A stretch of 35,953 bases of DNA from Candidatus Avimuribaculum pullicola (GTDB lineage: Bacteria > Bacteroidota > Bacteroidia > Bacteroidales > Muribaculaceae), in NCBI GenBank assembly GCA_018716295.1, contig DVKC01000017.1:1-35953 (forward strand), written 5' to 3'. Both the position numbers and the translations under genes were made by a program. Below the pieces are notes generated by a model. It did no database searches. It saw nothing but the letters and a program-made list of their open reading frames with translations, and was not told the origin of the DNA. Position 1 is the stretch's first letter, and the number at the start of each line of letters is the position of its first letter. Shown piece by piece: positions 7,511-16,031 of the stretch.

Positions 7511-10408
7511 TCACATAACCTTAACCGTCACTTCACGTCCCGAATACTTGATTACTGCGCCATCGGCTTCGGGGTCAAATGGACGCGGATGATTCTTGCC
7601 AACTGGCACAACAATGAAATTACGGTCGCGCTGCATACCATCATATTCACCCTGGCGGTCACCTATGGTGAGTGTTTTTGTCGCTTCGCTGTAAGTTATA
7701 GGTATTACCGAATATTGACCTTTTTCATAGTCGTAATTCGTACCGTCATCTTCATATAAGTTGAACTGTGCATCAGCTCCTTCATACACAAACAGTCTTA
7801 TAGTACCGCTGCTTGCAGGATCGGACGTGTACTGGATTTCGGGACCGCACGGAACAATCGAACCTGCACGGGCATACAATGGTATCTGCTCATAAGGAGC
7901 AGGAGCAATAATTTCTTGCCCACCGATGATATAATTACCCGTATAAAAGTCATACCAGCCCGCACATTGCGGCAAATATACCTTGCGTTCACGTGCGCCG
8001 TATTCATACACTGGTGCCACCATTATCGCCGGGCCAAACATATACTGGTCGCCAATGTCGTTTACAGCGGCATCATCGGTAAAGTCCATGATAAGCGGAC
8101 GCATGATAGTGTAATCATTGTGCCACGTCATTCCTGCCAATGTATATATATATGGCATCAAATGATAACGAAGTTTAGTATAATAAACTATCGAATTATA
8201 CGCAGGCGAATCTTCGGGAGCGATTTCCCACACCTCACGAAATGGGAACTGCCCATGGGCGCGGAACAACGGGCAGAATGCCCCAAACTGGAACCAACGC
8301 GCATTCAGTTCACGCCACTCCTCCATGTCGGCATTGGCTTTTCCTGTAGCTTCCCATTCGGCCTGTGCCGCCACATAGCGGTTTTCTACGCAGAATCCCC
8401 CAATATCCATTGTCCAATATGGTATTCCACTTATCGAGAAATTAAGCCCTGCCGAAATCTGAGCTTTCATATCCTCCCAACGCGTGGCAATGTCACCACT
8501 CCACGTTGCAGTGGAATAACGTTGCAACCCGGCAAAGCCCGAACGTGTGAGCAAAAACACTCGACGGTCGGGGGCAATGCCACGCTGCCCATTGTAAATG
8601 GCATCGGCATTCATCAGTGCATACGCGTTGAAATATTCTGTGGAACTGCCAAGCGCAGTAGGGCCGCACAAGTCTTTACGATACTGCATGTCGGTGCAAT
8701 CGCGTATGTTCGGTTCGCTTGCATCCATCCACCAGGCATCTATTCCTATCGGGTAATAGCTTTCTTCAATCTGTTTCCAGAACAGTTTACGTGCATCGGG
8801 CGAATAAGCATCATAAAAACCATAAGTGTATCCAGGGCCTACCCAGTCGCGCAAACTGTCGGTAACCGACAAGCGGTAAATCCACCCTTTCTCGTCAAAT
8901 TGCTTGAAGTGCTGTGTCGTAGTATAAAATTTCGGCCACACCGAAATCATTATATGCCCATTCATAGCATGAATTGAATCGACCATGGCTTTCGGATCGG
9001 GGAAACGGTCAAGGTCGAATTGATGGCTGCCCCAAGCATTTTCGGGCCAATGCAACCAGTCGAGCACAATATTGTCGATAGGTATCTGGCGTTCGCGGAA
9101 ACCTTTCAGTGTGGCAATCATTTCGTCTTGGGTCTTATAGCGTTCGCGACTTTGCCAGTACCCCATAGCCCACTTTGGCATAATCGGCGCCTTGCCCGTG
9201 AGCGTGCGGTAACCGCTTATTACATCGTCAATATCATCGCCAGCTATGAAATAATAATCAAGCTGCTTGGTCATCTCGCTCCACCACGACTGCTTCCCTT
9301 GTTGTTCTGGGTCAACAAGTGGCATCGACCGCAATCCGCAATATGAAACGTCGCCATCGGGCTTCCACTCTATGCGTATCGGCACTCGCTTGCCTCCTTG
9401 CAATGCGGCTGTGAACTTATAACTATTCGGATTCCATGCCGTGCGCCAACGTGTCGGCACGACTTCTTTTCCATCAATATACACTGTGACATAACCGGCA
9501 TAATACAAAATGAAACGATATTCGCCACTTTCTTGCGGTTCAATTTCACCTTCATAAGTCACATTCGCCCCATTAAACCGAAATCCAGCGGGCAACCCTG
9601 CAACCTTCGTCAAATCTTGCCGCACAAGGTGTTCAAAACATATAGAATCTTCTCGCCGTTCGATAGTGGCAGTTTCGGCATTCTCGGCAGGGACATATAT
9701 TCCCGTCAATGCACCAGCAATTCCATGCTTGTCATATAGCTTGAATACCTCGCCCAATTGTTGGTAATCACCAGGATTGCCAAATCGGCACAACGAATAG
9801 CTATCGAGCAATAGTCCATAATTCTTGTTTGAAACGATGAAAGGTATCGACACCTTGGTATTGTACTGAAACAATTCTTCGTTTTTGCCTTTATAATTAA
9901 ACTCGTCAGACTGGTGCTGTCCCAGTCCATAGAATGCCTCATCGCTCGGCGACTCAAACACTATGTGTGTGCTATAGCCATGCGTGCCACCAACTTCAAT
10001 AGGAGTAAATTGTTTACCACCGCCATTTTGCTCGCGCAATATCAAGCTGCCACTGTCATCGGTAAACCACACCTCACCTGTAGTAGTTGCTACCGAGGCA
10101 TTTATGCTTGGAGTTGACACCGTAACGGTATCACCGACTTGCGACACAGTGAATTGTGGCGTGTAATCGGTCGGCGGTACTACTACCAAACTTGCCGCAT
10201 CGGCAAAAGCTGCCTCGGGAGTAGCTGAAACGCGTATGATTTTATCCCCCACCACTTGCAATCTCACAAGCTGGGCATCACTTGTTGAATTTTGAGGTAT
10301 GTTGACTGTAACCCCATCGGGATTGACAATATAATCGCTGCCACAAGAAGCTGCACACATTAGCAAGCCGCCGCACAGCAACAATGCCGAAATTTGTTCC
10401 TTAATCAT
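7511..10408 (-). CDS. glycoside hydrolase family 31 lipoprotein, alpha-xylosidase-like, with PA14 domain
   Basis: This 965-residue enzyme is exported and lipid-anchored (lipobox CAASC). GH31 enzymes hydrolyse alpha-linked glucose or xylose from non-reducing ends with retention. Residues of about 30-235 form the N-terminal beta-sandwich, 265-385 a PA14 insert (FNGANVTYEGEIEPQESGEY, YIDGKEV), and the TIM barrel follows from about 405. The nucleophile is D562 in DAWWMDASEPN and the acid/base D639 in TWSGDIATRWED. The C-terminus carries a beta domain of DUF5110 type. A PA14-bearing GH31 with WMDASEP resembles the xyloglucan alpha-xylosidases of Bacteroides, so xyloglucan side chains are a likely substrate (inference). 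No SusC/SusD pair is nearby. Confidence 0.92.
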   Translation of the reverse strand: MIKEQISALLLCGGLLMCAASCGSDYIVNPDGVTVNIPQNSTSDAQLVRLQVVGDKIIRVSATPEAAFADAASLVVVPPTDYTPQFTVSQVGDTVTVSTPSINASVATTTGEVWFTDDSGSLILREQNGGGKQFTPIEVGGTHGYSTHIVFESPSDEAFYGLGQHQSDEFNYKGKNEELFQYNTKVSIPFIVSNKNYGLLLDSYSLCRFGNPGDYQQLGEVFKLYDKHGIAGALTGIYVPAENAETATIERREDSICFEHLVRQDLTKVAGLPAGFRFNGANVTYEGEIEPQESGEYRFILYYAGYVTVYIDGKEVVPTRWRTAWNPNSYKFTAALQGGKRVPIRIEWKPDGDVSYCGLRSMPLVDPEQQGKQSWWSEMTKQLDYYFIAGDDIDDVISGYRTLTGKAPIMPKWAMGYWQSRERYKTQDEMIATLKGFRERQIPIDNIVLDWLHWPENAWGSHQFDLDRFPDPKAMVDSIHAMNGHIMISVWPKFYTTTQHFKQFDEKGWIYRLSVTDSLRDWVGPGYTYGFYDAYSPDARKLFWKQIEESYYPIGIDAWWMDASEPNIRDCTDMQYRKDLCGPTALGSSTEYFNAYALMNADAIYNGQRGIAPDRRVFLLTRSGFAGLQRYSTATWSGDIATRWEDMKAQISAGLNFSISGIPYWTMDIGGFCVENRYVAAQAEWEATGKANADMEEWRELNARWFQFGAFCPLFRAHGQFPFREVWEIAPEDSPAYNSIVYYTKLRYHLMPYIYTLAGMTWHNDYTIMRPLIMDFTDDAAVNDIGDQYMFGPAIMVAPVYEYGARERKVYLPQCAGWYDFYTGNYIIGGQEIIAPAPYEQIPLYARAGSIVPCGPEIQYTSDPASSGTIRLFVYEGADAQFNLYEDDGTNYDYEKGQYSVIPITYSEATKTLTIGDRQGEYDGMQRDRNFIVVPVGKNHPRPFDPEADGAVIKYSGREVTVKVM

Positions 10409-10435
10409 GGCAAAGGTTTCATAAAGTTATTATTG

Positions 10436-10443
10436 CAAAAATA
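10436..10443 (-). promoter_or_regulatory. -7 box of the GH31 gene
   Basis: TATTTTTG on the minus strand, 27 bp before the GH31 start, matches the Bacteroidetes -7 consensus. Confidence 0.55.
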
Positions 10444-10605
10444 CAAAAAACTTCTAATAGTTTTATATCAAGCACAAAACAAATCAATTAATAACATACA
10501 TAGATATTATTTAAGTTTTGCCCACGATACTATTTCCAAGGATATTTTTCTATTGGCTTTTAATTTTTTTTTGCAAGACCTCTACAGTACTCGCCCATTA
10601 ATAAT

Positions 10606-10613
10606 TATATTTG
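10606..10613 (+). promoter_or_regulatory. -7 box of the L,D-transpeptidase-like gene
   Basis: TATATTTG matches the consensus and leaves a leader of about 50 bases before the ATG at 10670. The interval 10409-10669 holds only these two divergent promoters and AT-rich sequence; no gene is seen. Confidence 0.6.
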
Positions 10614-10669
10614 CAAATATCATCGGGACATGACGAATAAAATTCCGTTTTATGTAAAAATACCGACAA

Positions 10670-11263
10670 ATGAAAAAGATACTTTACATTATCCTTGCAG
10701 TAATAGCACTAATCATCACAATCAACCTTTTTATCACGAGTGAAATAGACTACTCAGTCGGCGAATTGAAAAGTTATTGCAAGCAGCACTCATTGTCGCA
10801 GAAATATGCCGTCATCGTCGATTTTGGCAAACATTCGGGAACTCACCGCTTGTTTGTGATTGACCTTGACAAAAACGAAGTGATAGCCCGAAGCCTTTGT
10901 GCACACGGCGCAGGCGGCAGCACAGCTCTTACCCCATCGTTTAGCAACGTGATTGGTTCTAATTCGTCGTGCCTCGGGCACTTCAAGATAACAGCCAAGT
11001 CGAAAATGAATTACCGCGACATGGACTGTTTCAAATTGGCAGGAATGGACAGCACCAATTCAAATGCCGAAGTGAGGAAGATACTCATACACACCAGCAT
11101 TGTGAACAATATTTGCAAATATGGCATATACCCTATACCATTGCCCGTCCACAGGCTAATAAGCAGCGGATGTTTTGCCATAGATGCCAGCACGATGGAG
11201 ATTATTGGTAACCTGATGGAACAAGAAACTCTGCCAATCTTACTATATGCCTATTACGACTAA
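10670..11263 (+). CDS. murein L,D-transpeptidase-like protein (YkuD_2 type)
   Basis: This 197-residue protein has an N-terminal transmembrane or uncleaved signal helix (residues 3-22) and an extracytoplasmic domain. The C-terminal motif HRLISSGCFAID places the nucleophile at C168, and H141 in ILIHTSIV is the likely partner; the S-x-GC pattern and the preceding HGAGGS and LGHFKITAKSK segments are those of the YkuD_2 family. Such enzymes form or exchange L,D-crosslinks in peptidoglycan or attach proteins to it, with activity in this subfamily mostly inferred. Single gene with its own promoter and a hairpin terminator directly after the stop, shared with the convergent rubredoxin gene. Confidence 0.87.
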   Translation: MKKILYIILAVIALIITINLFITSEIDYSVGELKSYCKQHSLSQKYAVIVDFGKHSGTHRLFVIDLDKNEVIARSLCAHGAGGSTALTPSFSNVIGSNSSCLGHFKITAKSKMNYRDMDCFKLAGMDSTNSNAEVRKILIHTSIVNNICKYGIYPIPLPVHRLISSGCFAIDASTMEIIGNLMEQETLPILLYAYYD

Positions 11264-11265
11264 AA

Positions 11266-11304
11266 ATATGTGGGGACACTGCATCACAGCATCCCCACAC
11301 ATTT
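11266..11304. terminator. bidirectional hairpin between convergent genes
   Basis: TGTGGGGA (11269-11276) pairs with TCCCCACA (11292-11299), flanked by A-rich sequence on the left and TTTTA on the right. It lies between the stop codons of the transpeptidase gene and the rubredoxin gene and can serve both. Confidence 0.7.
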
Positions 11305-11323
11305 TAGACATATTATACAGTTG

Positions 11324-11485
11324 TTATTCCTGCACTTCAAATTGGTCTTTTCCTACACCACACAATGGGCATACCCAATCTTCGGGGACATCGGCCCATG
11401 CAGTGCCTGGAGCTACGTTGTTGTCGGGGTCGCCAACTTCGGGGTCATAAACATAACCGCATACTACGCATACATATTTTTCCAT
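11324..11485 (-). CDS. rubredoxin
   Basis: This is a 53-residue iron-sulfur protein, easily missed because of its size. It begins [19 protein letters not shown] and carries the second ligand pair in [11 protein letters not shown], so one Fe is held by C6, C9, C39 and C42. The conserved aromatic positions Y4, Y11, Y13, W37 and F49 are all there. Rubredoxin passes single electrons, in anaerobes often to peroxide- or superoxide-reducing enzymes; no such partner gene is adjacent. The start is the only ATG in frame and a good -7 box precedes it (11509-11516). It is monocistronic. Confidence 0.95.
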   Translation of the reverse strand: MEKYVCVVCGYVYDPEVGDPDNNVAPGTAWADVPEDWVCPLCGVGKDQFEVQE

Positions 11486-11508
11486 AATCATTGTTATTTA
11501 ATTGGTTG

Positions 11509-11516
11509 CAAATTTA
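11509..11516 (-). promoter_or_regulatory. -7 box of the rubredoxin gene
   Basis: TAAATTTG on the minus strand, 23 bp before the rubredoxin ATG, matches the Bacteroidetes consensus. Confidence 0.6.
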
Positions 11517-11677
11517 GTTGCCACTCTCTCCATAACCAGCTACCGCCAGTTAGGTTAATGCAAATATACGCATTGGCACAACCAAATGCAACAAATATAG
11601 CAGCAAAATCACAAAAAATAGGTAGAACGTAATACAAAACTATTTCGTAATTTTACGAACTGATACAACAATGACAA

Positions 11678-12943
11678 ATGAATGGTCTAAAGAACTTCTT
11701 CGGCGAACTTAAAAACCATAGCCACAAACGAATGCTCGGCGGACTTGATTTCTTCCGCTACATCGGGCCAGGGCTACTCGTGACGGTGGGATTTATCGAC
11801 CCGGGCAACTGGGCATCAAATTTTGCCGCTGGGTCGCAATTTGGTTACTCGCTGCTGTGGGTGGTGACGCTATCCACCGTGATGCTCATCATCTTGCAGC
11901 ACAACGTGGCGCACCTCGGCATCGCCACAGGATTGTGCCTGTCGGAAGCTGCCACAAAGTATGCACCACGATGGGTTTCACGCCCAGTATTGGCATCAGC
12001 AGTGATAGCCTCCATCTCCACTTCACTTGCCGAGATTTTAGGCGGTGCAATAGCACTTGAAATGCTATTTGACATACCCATTGCATGGGGTGCCATACTA
12101 ACCACCGCGACTGTGATGGTGATGCTTTTCACCAATTCCTACAAACGCATAGAAAGGGCAATTATCACATTTGTATCGATTATCGGGTTGTCGTTCATAT
12201 ATGAGCTGTTTCTGGTCGATATCGACTGGACTGCAGCAACCCGCGGGTGGGTCGTACCGTCGCTACCTCAAGGCAGCGCAATAGTGATAATGAGCATATT
12301 GGGCGCTGTCATAATGCCACACAACCTGTTTTTGCATTCCGAAGTAGTACAGAGCCTTGAATATCACAAAAAGGGTGAAACTTCGATACGGTCGAAACTC
12401 AAATACGAACTTTTCGACACGCTTTTCTCAATGATTGTGGGTTGGGCAATCAATAGCGCAATGATATTGCTTGCCGCAGCTACATTTTTCAAGAATGGGA
12501 TAATAGTAGATGAATTACAACAAGCACAAGAACTATTGACACCGTTGCTCGGCAATAATGCCGGCAACATATTTGCCGCCGCACTGCTGCTGGCTGGCAT
12601 ATCATCAACCGTCACCAGCGGCATGGCAGCTGGCTCGATTTCAGCCGGCATATTCGGCGAACCATACCACGTAAAGGACACACACTCACAAGTGGGCATA
12701 ATTGCTTCAATAGGCATAGCCTTGCTGCTGATTTTCTTCATAGGCGACCCGTTCCAAGGGCTGCTGATTTCACAAATGGTTCTGAGCTTGCAATTGCCGC
12801 TTACCGTGTTCCTGCAAGTGTGGCTCACATCGTCACACAAGGTTATGGGACAATATGCCAACTCGCAGTTCACCAAGGTATTGCTATATTCAATCGCCGC
12901 TATTGTCACCATACTTAACATATACCTGCTCATCGCACAATAA
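11678..12943 (+). CDS. Nramp-family divalent metal transporter
   Basis: This 421-residue inner-membrane protein, with about eleven helices, imports divalent metal ions (typically Mn(II) or Fe(II)) with protons. The two unwound metal-site motifs are intact: GFIDPGNWASN with D41 and N44 in helix 1, and AVIMPHNLFLHS with M213 and H215 in helix 6. The methionine in the second motif is the softness filter of genuine transition-metal Nramp proteins, in contrast to Mg- or Al-type relatives. The start gives a short hydrophilic N-terminus as expected. The neuC-like gene follows 18 bp later, so they are probably cotranscribed, although no functional link is obvious. Confidence 0.93.
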   Translation: MNGLKNFFGELKNHSHKRMLGGLDFFRYIGPGLLVTVGFIDPGNWASNFAAGSQFGYSLLWVVTLSTVMLIILQHNVAHLGIATGLCLSEAATKYAPRWVSRPVLASAVIASISTSLAEILGGAIALEMLFDIPIAWGAILTTATVMVMLFTNSYKRIERAIITFVSIIGLSFIYELFLVDIDWTAATRGWVVPSLPQGSAIVIMSILGAVIMPHNLFLHSEVVQSLEYHKKGETSIRSKLKYELFDTLFSMIVGWAINSAMILLAAATFFKNGIIVDELQQAQELLTPLLGNNAGNIFAAALLLAGISSTVTSGMAAGSISAGIFGEPYHVKDTHSQVGIIASIGIALLLIFFIGDPFQGLLISQMVLSLQLPLTVFLQVWLTSSHKVMGQYANSQFTKVLLYSIAAIVTILNIYLLIAQ

Positions 12944-12961
12944 CAATACACACCACATATC

Positions 12962-14140
12962 ATGCACAACAAAAGGAAAATATGCATCATCACAGGCACA
13001 CGCGCCGATTGGGGCTTGCTTAGCGGCATAGCCAAGGCAATAAATACCAGGCACGACACACAGTTGCAAATAATTGCCACCAACATGCACCTGTCACCAA
13101 AATTTGGCAACACACAAGTTGAAATAGAACAAGACGGGCTTAAAATCGACTACCGCATACCCATGCCGGTAGAAAACGACACGCCGGCACTCACCGTCGA
13201 TGCCATGGCAATGTGCATGAGCGGCATGTCAAAAGCTCTCGAAACGTTACAGCCTCACTTGATAGTAATCCTTGGCGACCGCTACGAAATGCTCATTGCC
13301 GCCTCGGCTGCATTGGTATTCAACATACCAGTAGCACACATAGCCGGAGGTGCCGCCAGCTATGGTGCCATCGACGAAAGCATACGCCATGCTATCACCA
13401 AAATGAGCCACCTGCACTTTACCGAAACCGAAGAATACCGGCAACGGGTAATCCAATTAGGAGAACAGTCCGAACGAGTGTTCAACACTGGTGCCATAGG
13501 TGTTTACAATATCAAGCAATTGCACCTGATGAGCCATGCCCAGCTCGAAGCCGACTTACAGACCGAAATACCGGCATCATCGCTTTTTGTGACATTCCAT
13601 CCAGCCACACTCGACCGCGAACGTCCTGCCAAGCAATGCCGAAACCTGATAGCGGCACTCGACGGCATCGAGGGTTACAAAGTATTTTTCTCATATCCCA
13701 ACAGCGACACCCACGGAAACGAAATTATCGATATTATCGAAAAAGCAGCAAAACGCAATCCTGCCAAGTATGTGGTATTTCCTTCGCTCGGACAATTGAG
13801 ATACTTGTCGATGCTCCAATACATGACTGCCGTGGTGGGTAACTCATCAAGTGGAATCGTCGAAGTTCCATCAATGGGAATACCGACAGTCAACATAGGA
13901 ATGCGCCAAATGGGTCGCATAGCTGCAAGTTCGGTAATCACCTGTGGCACATCAACCGCAGAAATAAGCCAAGCCCTTACACAAGCCCTATCCGACGACT
14001 TCAGGAAAATGGCCCGAACCGTAACAAATCCATACGAACAGCCCGACACGCTACAAAAAATTGTCGAGCCATTGTGCAACACCCCGCTCGATGGCATCAC
14101 TGTGAAACATTTCTACGACTTGCCGCCATCGGGCAAGTGA
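12962..14140 (+). CDS. neuC: UDP-GlcNAc 2-epimerase (hydrolysing), NeuC type
   Basis: This is a 392-residue GT-B-fold enzyme that converts UDP-GlcNAc, or a diacetyl-bacillosamine analogue, to the free 2-epimer (ManNAc-type sugar), the entry step to sialic or related nonulosonic acids. Typical segments are ICIITGTRADWGLL at the start, VILGDRYEML near residue 100, AGGAASYGAIDESIRHAITK and the nucleotide-binding VGNSSSGIVEVPSMGIPTVN. The synthase (NeuB) and CMP-transferase (NeuA) are not in the window. It follows the Nramp gene by 18 bp and its last 28 bp overlap the convergent AraC gene. Whether the product is ManNAc or a bacillosamine derivative cannot be told from the sequence. Confidence 0.88.
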   Translation: MHNKRKICIITGTRADWGLLSGIAKAINTRHDTQLQIIATNMHLSPKFGNTQVEIEQDGLKIDYRIPMPVENDTPALTVDAMAMCMSGMSKALETLQPHLIVILGDRYEMLIAASAALVFNIPVAHIAGGAASYGAIDESIRHAITKMSHLHFTETEEYRQRVIQLGEQSERVFNTGAIGVYNIKQLHLMSHAQLEADLQTEIPASSLFVTFHPATLDRERPAKQCRNLIAALDGIEGYKVFFSYPNSDTHGNEIIDIIEKAAKRNPAKYVVFPSLGQLRYLSMLQYMTAVVGNSSSGIVEVPSMGIPTVNIGMRQMGRIAASSVITCGTSTAEISQALTQALSDDFRKMARTVTNPYEQPDTLQKIVEPLCNTPLDGITVKHFYDLPPSGK

Positions 14141-14973
14141 CTCCCCGACAACCTATGACGGCGGCGATACTCAAGTGGTGACATGCCATGCTGGCGATTG
14201 AAAATATTGGTCAAATGACTACAATCAAAAAATCCCAAGCGAAATGCTATCTCACTCACTGGCATATCGGTTCGTAACAACAACCGTTCAGCTTCGAGCA
14301 AACGGCATCGCTTCACATATTCCCGCAGGCTTTCCCCTCCACACGACTTGAAATAACTGCCCACATAGGATTGCGACATCCCAAATTTTTTCCCAAGAGC
14401 CTTGGATTGCAACAATTCGGGTTCCGATAAATGAGCTTGTATATACTGTAGCATAAGCATATACCTGTCGTGTGGCTCGGGTTGCAGCTGTTGCCCAGTC
14501 ATCATTAACCACAATGACCGCAGACAGATGTGGAGAACGCTACACAACCACCAGCCACCGAGTTTGTCGCTTCCTGGCTGTGTAGTGCCATACTCCAAGG
14601 CAATGCACCCCATGAGCAACGACAGCAATTCTCGGTCTTTCTCACCCATGTTTGCCGTCAACTCACCATCGGTCGCAGCATATAGCAAATCCTTTTCTTG
14701 GCGCGTAAAATAACTGTCGAGATAATAATCAGAAAATCGCATATACACAAGTTTGCTACACTCGCATAACTTATATACATGACTCACCGCCGGCTTGACG
14801 AGAAACAAATCTCCTGGCGAGAAATCCATTTCATATTGCTGTGTGACAAATTGCCCACGTCCCGATACGACACCACACAACTCAAAAAATGAGTGGCTAT
14901 GCTCAGGCATGGGAAATGTATCGTATTCCCTAACCAAAATTTCAAACGAGTGAAACAAATTCTCCTTTTTCAT
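14113..14973 (-). CDS. AraC-family transcriptional regulator
   Basis: From the ATG at 14973 the protein has 286 residues. The N-terminal half is a cupin-like sensor (MPEHSHSFFELCGVVSGRG, then FSPGDLFLVKPAVSHVYK), and the C-terminal 100 residues hold the two helix-turn-helix units, with KFGMSQSYVGSYFKSCGG and then MPVSEIAFRLGFFDCSHLTN and the closing GMSPLEYRRR. A TTG nine codons upstream is possible but unlikely. It is divergent from the EamA transporter, which is the natural regulatory target. A TATGTTTG box lies only 5 bp before the ATG, so the mRNA may be nearly leaderless or the true start lies downstream. Its 3' end overlaps neuC by 28 bp. Confidence 0.88.
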   Translation of the reverse strand: MKKENLFHSFEILVREYDTFPMPEHSHSFFELCGVVSGRGQFVTQQYEMDFSPGDLFLVKPAVSHVYKLCECSKLVYMRFSDYYLDSYFTRQEKDLLYAATDGELTANMGEKDRELLSLLMGCIALEYGTTQPGSDKLGGWWLCSVLHICLRSLWLMMTGQQLQPEPHDRYMLMLQYIQAHLSEPELLQSKALGKKFGMSQSYVGSYFKSCGGESLREYVKRCRLLEAERLLLRTDMPVSEIAFRLGFFDCSHLTNIFNRQHGMSPLEYRRRHRLSGSHLPDGGKS

Positions 14974-15030
14974 AATGCAAACATACAATAATTTGCCCAA
15001 GATTTACAAATACACCAGCAATAAACCAAC

Positions 15031-15038
15031 TACTTTTG
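15031..15038 (+). promoter_or_regulatory. -7 box of the EamA transporter gene
   Basis: TACTTTTG fits the consensus 28 bp before the ATG at 15067, within the divergent AraC/transporter region. Confidence 0.6.
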
Positions 15039-15066
15039 CAGCCGTAATTTTTCAAAAAGCATAATT

Positions 15067-15996
15067 ATGAAAGGTAATGAAATCAAGGGACACTGTGCCA
15101 TGTTCACAGCCAATTTCATGTGGGGACTTATATCGCCAGTAGCAAAATATATTTTTGCTGCCAGCTTGATAAGTCCTATGCTGCTGGTTGAAATGCGTGT
15201 AGTGGCTGCAGCAATGTTGTTTTGGATTACATCGCTATTCGTCAAGCACGAACACGTGCAGCACGGCGACATGCTCAAACTCTTTTTCGCTTCGTTGCTC
15301 GGTGTAGTGTTCAACCAGGGAGTCTTCACAGTGGGTGTCAGCCTCACATCGCCTATCGATGCATCAGTAATTACCACAAGCACGCCCATTTTCACCATGA
15401 TAATAGCCGCAATCTACCTCAAGGAACCTATTACCTCGAAAAAACTGCTCGGCGTATTCATTGGAGCTATAGGCGCACTGCTACTCATATCAAGCAATGG
15501 CAGCACAAGCGACGCATCACACGATGCAAGCATCTGGGGCGACCTACTATGTATCCTTGCCGAATTATGCTTTGCTTCCTACTTCGTGTTTTTCAAAAGC
15601 CTGATTGGGCGTTACTCGCCAATAACACTCATGAAGTGGATGTTCACTTACTCGGCCGTGTGCATCATTCCATTCACCTACACCGACATTGAGGTATTCA
15701 ACTGGAACAGCTTCGATACAAACCTTGTCCTCGCAGTGGCATTCACGGTAGTATGCGCCACTTACCTATGCTATCTGCTCGTGCCTGTGGGACAAAAGCA
15801 CCTGCGCCCGACAGTGGCAAGCATGTACTGCTACGTGCAACCTATCGTTGCAAGCGGCATAGTAGCCGTTTATTGGGGAACGTCATCGTTCAACCTGCTC
15901 AAGGTCACAGCCATAATCCTCGTCTTCGTTGGCGTTTTCTTGGTAACAACCAGCAAGAGCCGCGCCGACATGGAAGCCGCAGGACAGCAAGTGTAA
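15067..15996 (+). CDS. EamA/DMT-family transporter
   Basis: This 309-residue inner-membrane protein has ten predicted hydrophobic helices in two EamA repeats of five: the first with FTANFMWGLISPVAKYIF and the typical ITTSTPIFTMIIAAIYLKE before a charged turn, the second beginning at about residue 150 (WGDLLCILAELCFASYFVFF). Drug/metabolite transporters move amino acids, sugars or other small metabolites by antiport or uniport; the substrate cannot be predicted. Divergent transcription from an AraC regulator suggests inducible expression. The gene ends 35 bp before the convergent FokI-like gene. Confidence 0.9.
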   Translation: MKGNEIKGHCAMFTANFMWGLISPVAKYIFAASLISPMLLVEMRVVAAAMLFWITSLFVKHEHVQHGDMLKLFFASLLGVVFNQGVFTVGVSLTSPIDASVITTSTPIFTMIIAAIYLKEPITSKKLLGVFIGAIGALLLISSNGSTSDASHDASIWGDLLCILAELCFASYFVFFKSLIGRYSPITLMKWMFTYSAVCIIPFTYTDIEVFNWNSFDTNLVLAVAFTVVCATYLCYLLVPVGQKHLRPTVASMYCYVQPIVASGIVAVYWGTSSFNLLKVTAIILVFVGVFLVTTSKSRADMEAAGQQV

Positions 15997-16031
15997 CCCA
16001 CCTCAAGCTACACCATCTTTTCTATAAAATA

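Noticed and set aside
7916-8977. Plus-strand ORF of 353 codons
   Set aside because: It lies wholly antisense to the GH31 gene, which has a full set of catalytic motifs; no promoter, and the composition is unlike a protein.
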